Program-made: the position numbers and the translations under genes
The notes under the pieces: model-generated
What the model saw: the letters and a program-made list of their open reading frames with translations, nothing else
Told to the model about the DNA's origin: nothing
Databases searched by the model: none
Part shown: piece by piece, positions 5,306-6,882 of the stretch
How the letters are laid out: each line of letters opens with the position of its first letter
Position numbering within the stretch: position 1 is the first letter of the stretch
Assembly (NCBI GenBank): GCA_051881075.1
Contig: JBJEPE010000090.1
Location: forward strand, 1 to 6,882
DNA from: RUG14223 sp051881075
GTDB taxonomy: Bacteria; Bacillota; Clostridia; Oscillospirales; Acutalibacteraceae
Length of the DNA stretch: 6,882 nt
Reading direction: 5' to 3'

Positions 5306-5359
5306 AATATACATAAATCACCTGTTAAAGTGTAAATTTTATCAGGTGATTTTTATTTG
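5306..5359 (+). repeat. 54-bp direct repeat, copy 2 (contains terminator)
   Basis: Identical to 2276-2329, same orientation. Together the copies bracket the TetR/73-aa/lipoprotein segment. Recombination between them would remove 3030 bp and leave one terminator between the ABC operon and the PLP-enzyme gene. Confidence 0.9.
5315..5358 (+). terminator. Rho-independent terminator after the lipoprotein gene
   Basis: Same hairpin as at 2285: AAATCACCTG (5315-5324) pairs with CAGGTGATTT (5343-5352) and a T-rich tract follows. It lies 126 bases after the lipoprotein stop and separates that unit from the promoter at 5400. Confidence 0.85.
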
Positions 5360-5399
5360 CATATTTTATTTTTAACAAATTTTTTATCAAATTTAAATG

Positions 5400-5428
5400 T
5401 TGCAAAGTAAGCCTAACTATAGTACAAT
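5400..5428 (+). promoter_or_regulatory. Promoter of the threonine aldolase-family gene
   Basis: TTGCAA (5400-5405), a 17-bp spacer and TACAAT (5423-5428) give a good sigma-A type promoter. Transcription would start near 5435, about 22 bases before the ATG at 5457, leaving just room for the ribosome binding site. Confidence 0.75.
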
Positions 5429-5456
5429 ATTATAAAACTTAAAAGGGATGATGACA

Positions 5457-6500
5457 ATGCTGTCTTTTGAATGTGACTACGCCGAGGGCGCACACGAAAG
5501 AATACTAAAAGCACTTATAGACACCAATACAGAGCAGCTACCGGGTTACGGTGGTGATATATACTCTGCACGTGCCAAAGAAAAGATAAAAAAAGCTTTT
5601 GGAGTGCCAAATGCTGATATTTTCTTTTTAACAGGCGGTACACAAACAAATCAAATCGTTATAGATTCAATGCTTAAATCATATGAGGGCGTTGTTTCCG
5701 CTCAAACAGGTCACGTGGGCTGTCACGAAGCCGGTGCAATAGAATATTCAGGTCATAAGGTACTCGTTTTGCCCGAACATATGGGTAAGATAGATGCAAT
5801 GGAGCTTGCCGATTACCTTTCTGTATTTTTTGCCGATAATAACCGTGAGCATATGGTATTCCCCGGTATGGTGTATATATCTCACCCAACGGAATACGGC
5901 ACGCTTTATACTAAAGATGAGTTAAAATCAATACACGCCGTATGTAAGGAGTACGGTATTCCGCTATTTATGGACGGAGCAAGGCTTGGATACGGGCTTG
6001 CAAGCTATAATACGGATTTAACCCCACAAGATATAGCGGAAAATACCGATATCTTCTATATAGGCGGTACCAAGGTAGGCGCACTGTGCGGTGAAGCCGT
6101 GGTATTCTCTAACGTTAAGGCTCCTGCACACTTTATAACCATAACCAAGCAACACGGTGCATTACTTGCAAAAGGCAGACTTATCGGCGTACAATTTGAT
6201 ACGCTCTTTACTGATGATCTGTATTTTGAAATTTCAAAAAATGCGATAGAAAAGGCAAAAATTCTTAAAGAGGTACTGAAAAAGCACGATTGCAAATTCT
6301 ACTTAAATTCACCTACAAATCAGCAGTTTGTTATCATTGATAACAGTAAGCTTGCTGATTTGTCCAAATACGTGAGATATTCTTTTTGGGAGAAATACGA
6401 TGAAAAAAGCTCTGTAGTCAGGTTTGCAACATCATGGTGTACTACTATGGAAGCAATAAATGAACTTGATGAAATACTAGGCAATGTACTTGATAAATAA
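5457..6500 (+). CDS. Low-specificity L-threonine aldolase family PLP enzyme
   Basis: A 347-residue cytoplasmic enzyme of the fold-type I PLP group (beta-eliminating lyase/threonine aldolase family). It probably splits L-threonine or allo-threonine into glycine and acetaldehyde. Visible features are the N-terminal FECDYAEGAH (4-13), PGYGGD (29-34), the PLP phosphate region FLTGGTQTN (56-64), GHVGCHEAGA with His86 as the likely ring-stacking residue, FMDGARLGYGL with Asp173 near the PLP nitrogen, and YIGGTKVGAL with Lys206 as the Schiff-base lysine. Length is normal. Three in-frame ATGs occur (5448, 5451, 5457); 5457 is chosen because AAAAGGG (5441-5447) then sits nine bases away and MLSFECDYAEGAH matches the family's usual start. 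It is a single-gene unit with its own promoter and terminator. Substrate specificity cannot be proved from sequence; a related PLP lyase is possible. Confidence 0.88.
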   Translation: MLSFECDYAEGAHERILKALIDTNTEQLPGYGGDIYSARAKEKIKKAFGVPNADIFFLTGGTQTNQIVIDSMLKSYEGVVSAQTGHVGCHEAGAIEYSGHKVLVLPEHMGKIDAMELADYLSVFFADNNREHMVFPGMVYISHPTEYGTLYTKDELKSIHAVCKEYGIPLFMDGARLGYGLASYNTDLTPQDIAENTDIFYIGGTKVGALCGEAVVFSNVKAPAHFITITKQHGALLAKGRLIGVQFDTLFTDDLYFEISKNAIEKAKILKEVLKKHDCKFYLNSPTNQQFVIIDNSKLADLSKYVRYSFWEKYDEKSSVVRFATSWCTTMEAINELDEILGNVLDK

Positions 6501-6523
6501 AACAGACAATATAATAAAAACTA

Positions 6524-6565
6524 AGAGACTGTAAAAACGCAAGTTTTCTACAGCCTCTTTTTATA
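6524..6565. terminator. Bidirectional terminator between convergent genes
   Basis: AGAGACTGTA (6524-6533) faces TACAGCCTCT (6549-6558), and AAAAC (6534-6538) pairs with GTTTT (6543-6547) around a GCAA tetraloop, with one bulged C at 6548. On the plus strand one pair is an A/C mismatch; on the minus strand the same pair is G/U. TTTTT follows on the plus side and an AGTTTTTATT stretch on the minus side. It can serve both the aldolase gene and the Rieske oxidoreductase gene. Confidence 0.8.
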
Positions 6566-6574
6566 TCATCTGCT

Positions 6575-6882
6575 CTATTTTGGAAGATCTTCATTTGACG
6601 GATTATCAAGCAGTTTTCCCTTTTCGCTGAAGCGTGACCCGTGACAAGGACAGTCCCAAGAATACTCCGCATTATTCCATTTAAGCGCACAGCCCAAGTG
6701 TGGGCATACTCTCTTTTTAGACGGTGTTAATAGATTTATCACTGATTCAATACCGTTTTTAAACAGTTGCGGTTTCAGAATGCTCCTAGATGGATCAAAT
6801 ACATCTATAAAGTCATTTTTCTTATCAAGTATAATATCACTTATCAGCATAGCGGCCACCATGGAGTTAGTCATTCCCCACT
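6575..6882 (-). CDS. FAD-dependent oxidoreductase with C-terminal Rieske domain (partial)
   Basis: The minus-strand frame is open to the window edge and ends at TAG (6577-6575), so only the last 100 or so residues are present. An ATG at 6874 is internal: Trp-Gly precede it, and WGMTNSMVAAMLISD is the usual end of the FAD domain in DadA-type amine oxidoreductases, where GMT.....A contacts FAD. Then FDPSR leads to a Rieske [2Fe-2S] domain: VCPHLGC (the Cys-x-His pair, near 6706-6700) and WDCPCHGSRF (the Cys-x-x-His pair, near 6652-6643), so all four cluster ligands are present. Proteins of this plan (D-amino acid oxidase-like plus Rieske, often about 500 residues) oxidise an unknown amine or similar substrate and pass electrons through the cluster. 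Convergent with the aldolase gene and sharing its terminator region. Confidence 0.88.
   Translation of the reverse strand, partial: WGMTNSMVAAMLISDIILDKKNDFIDVFDPSRSILKPQLFKNGIESVINLLTPSKKRVCPHLGCALKWNNAEYSWDCPCHGSRFSEKGKLLDNPSNEDLPK

Noticed and set aside
2276..5359. The repeat-bracketed segment as a transposon or integron
   Set aside because: No transposase, integrase or recombinase gene and no terminal inverted repeats at the borders; only direct repeats are seen.

Overview
The window looks like chromosomal DNA of a low-GC Gram-positive anaerobe, probably a gut Clostridia/Oscillospiraceae-type bacterium. The reasons are AT-rich intergenic DNA, strong AGGAGG-type ribosome binding sites, near-consensus TTGACA/TATAAT promoters, an Ala-Cys lipobox and the kinds of protein families present. 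The species cannot be fixed from the sequence alone.

Layout. (1) 1-180: C-terminal end of a MazG-like nucleotide pyrophosphohydrolase. (2) 317-2329: a promoter, then a three-gene operon of a two-TM small protein, an ABC ATPase whose start overlaps it, and an ABC-2 permease, closed by a hairpin terminator. (3) 2330-5305: a segment of about 3 kb holding a TetR-family regulator with a consensus promoter and an operator-like site, about 790 bp with no intact gene, a very hydrophobic cationic 73-aa membrane protein preceded by a similar operator-like site, and a lipoprotein with two tandem copies of one domain. (4) 5306-5359: a 54-bp sequence identical to the terminator at 2276-2329. (5) 5400-6500: a promoter and a threonine aldolase-family PLP enzyme. 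(6) 6524-6565: a terminator between convergent genes. (7) 6575-6882, minus strand: the C-terminal Rieske part of an FAD-dependent oxidoreductase that runs off the window.

How it fits together. The first operon is a plausible exporter of the BcrA/YtrB type. The middle segment reads as a small accessory module. The regulator probably represses itself and perhaps the 73-aa protein, because both upstream regions carry a 15-bp element matching at 11 of 15 positions. The lipoprotein lies 156 bp further on in the same direction. The identical terminators on both sides suggest that the module was inserted, or could be lost, by recombination; this is inference. No CRISPR array, tRNA, rRNA, transposase or phage gene was seen. 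The most unusual parts are the repeat-bracketed module, its cationic membrane peptide and the duplicated-domain lipoprotein.
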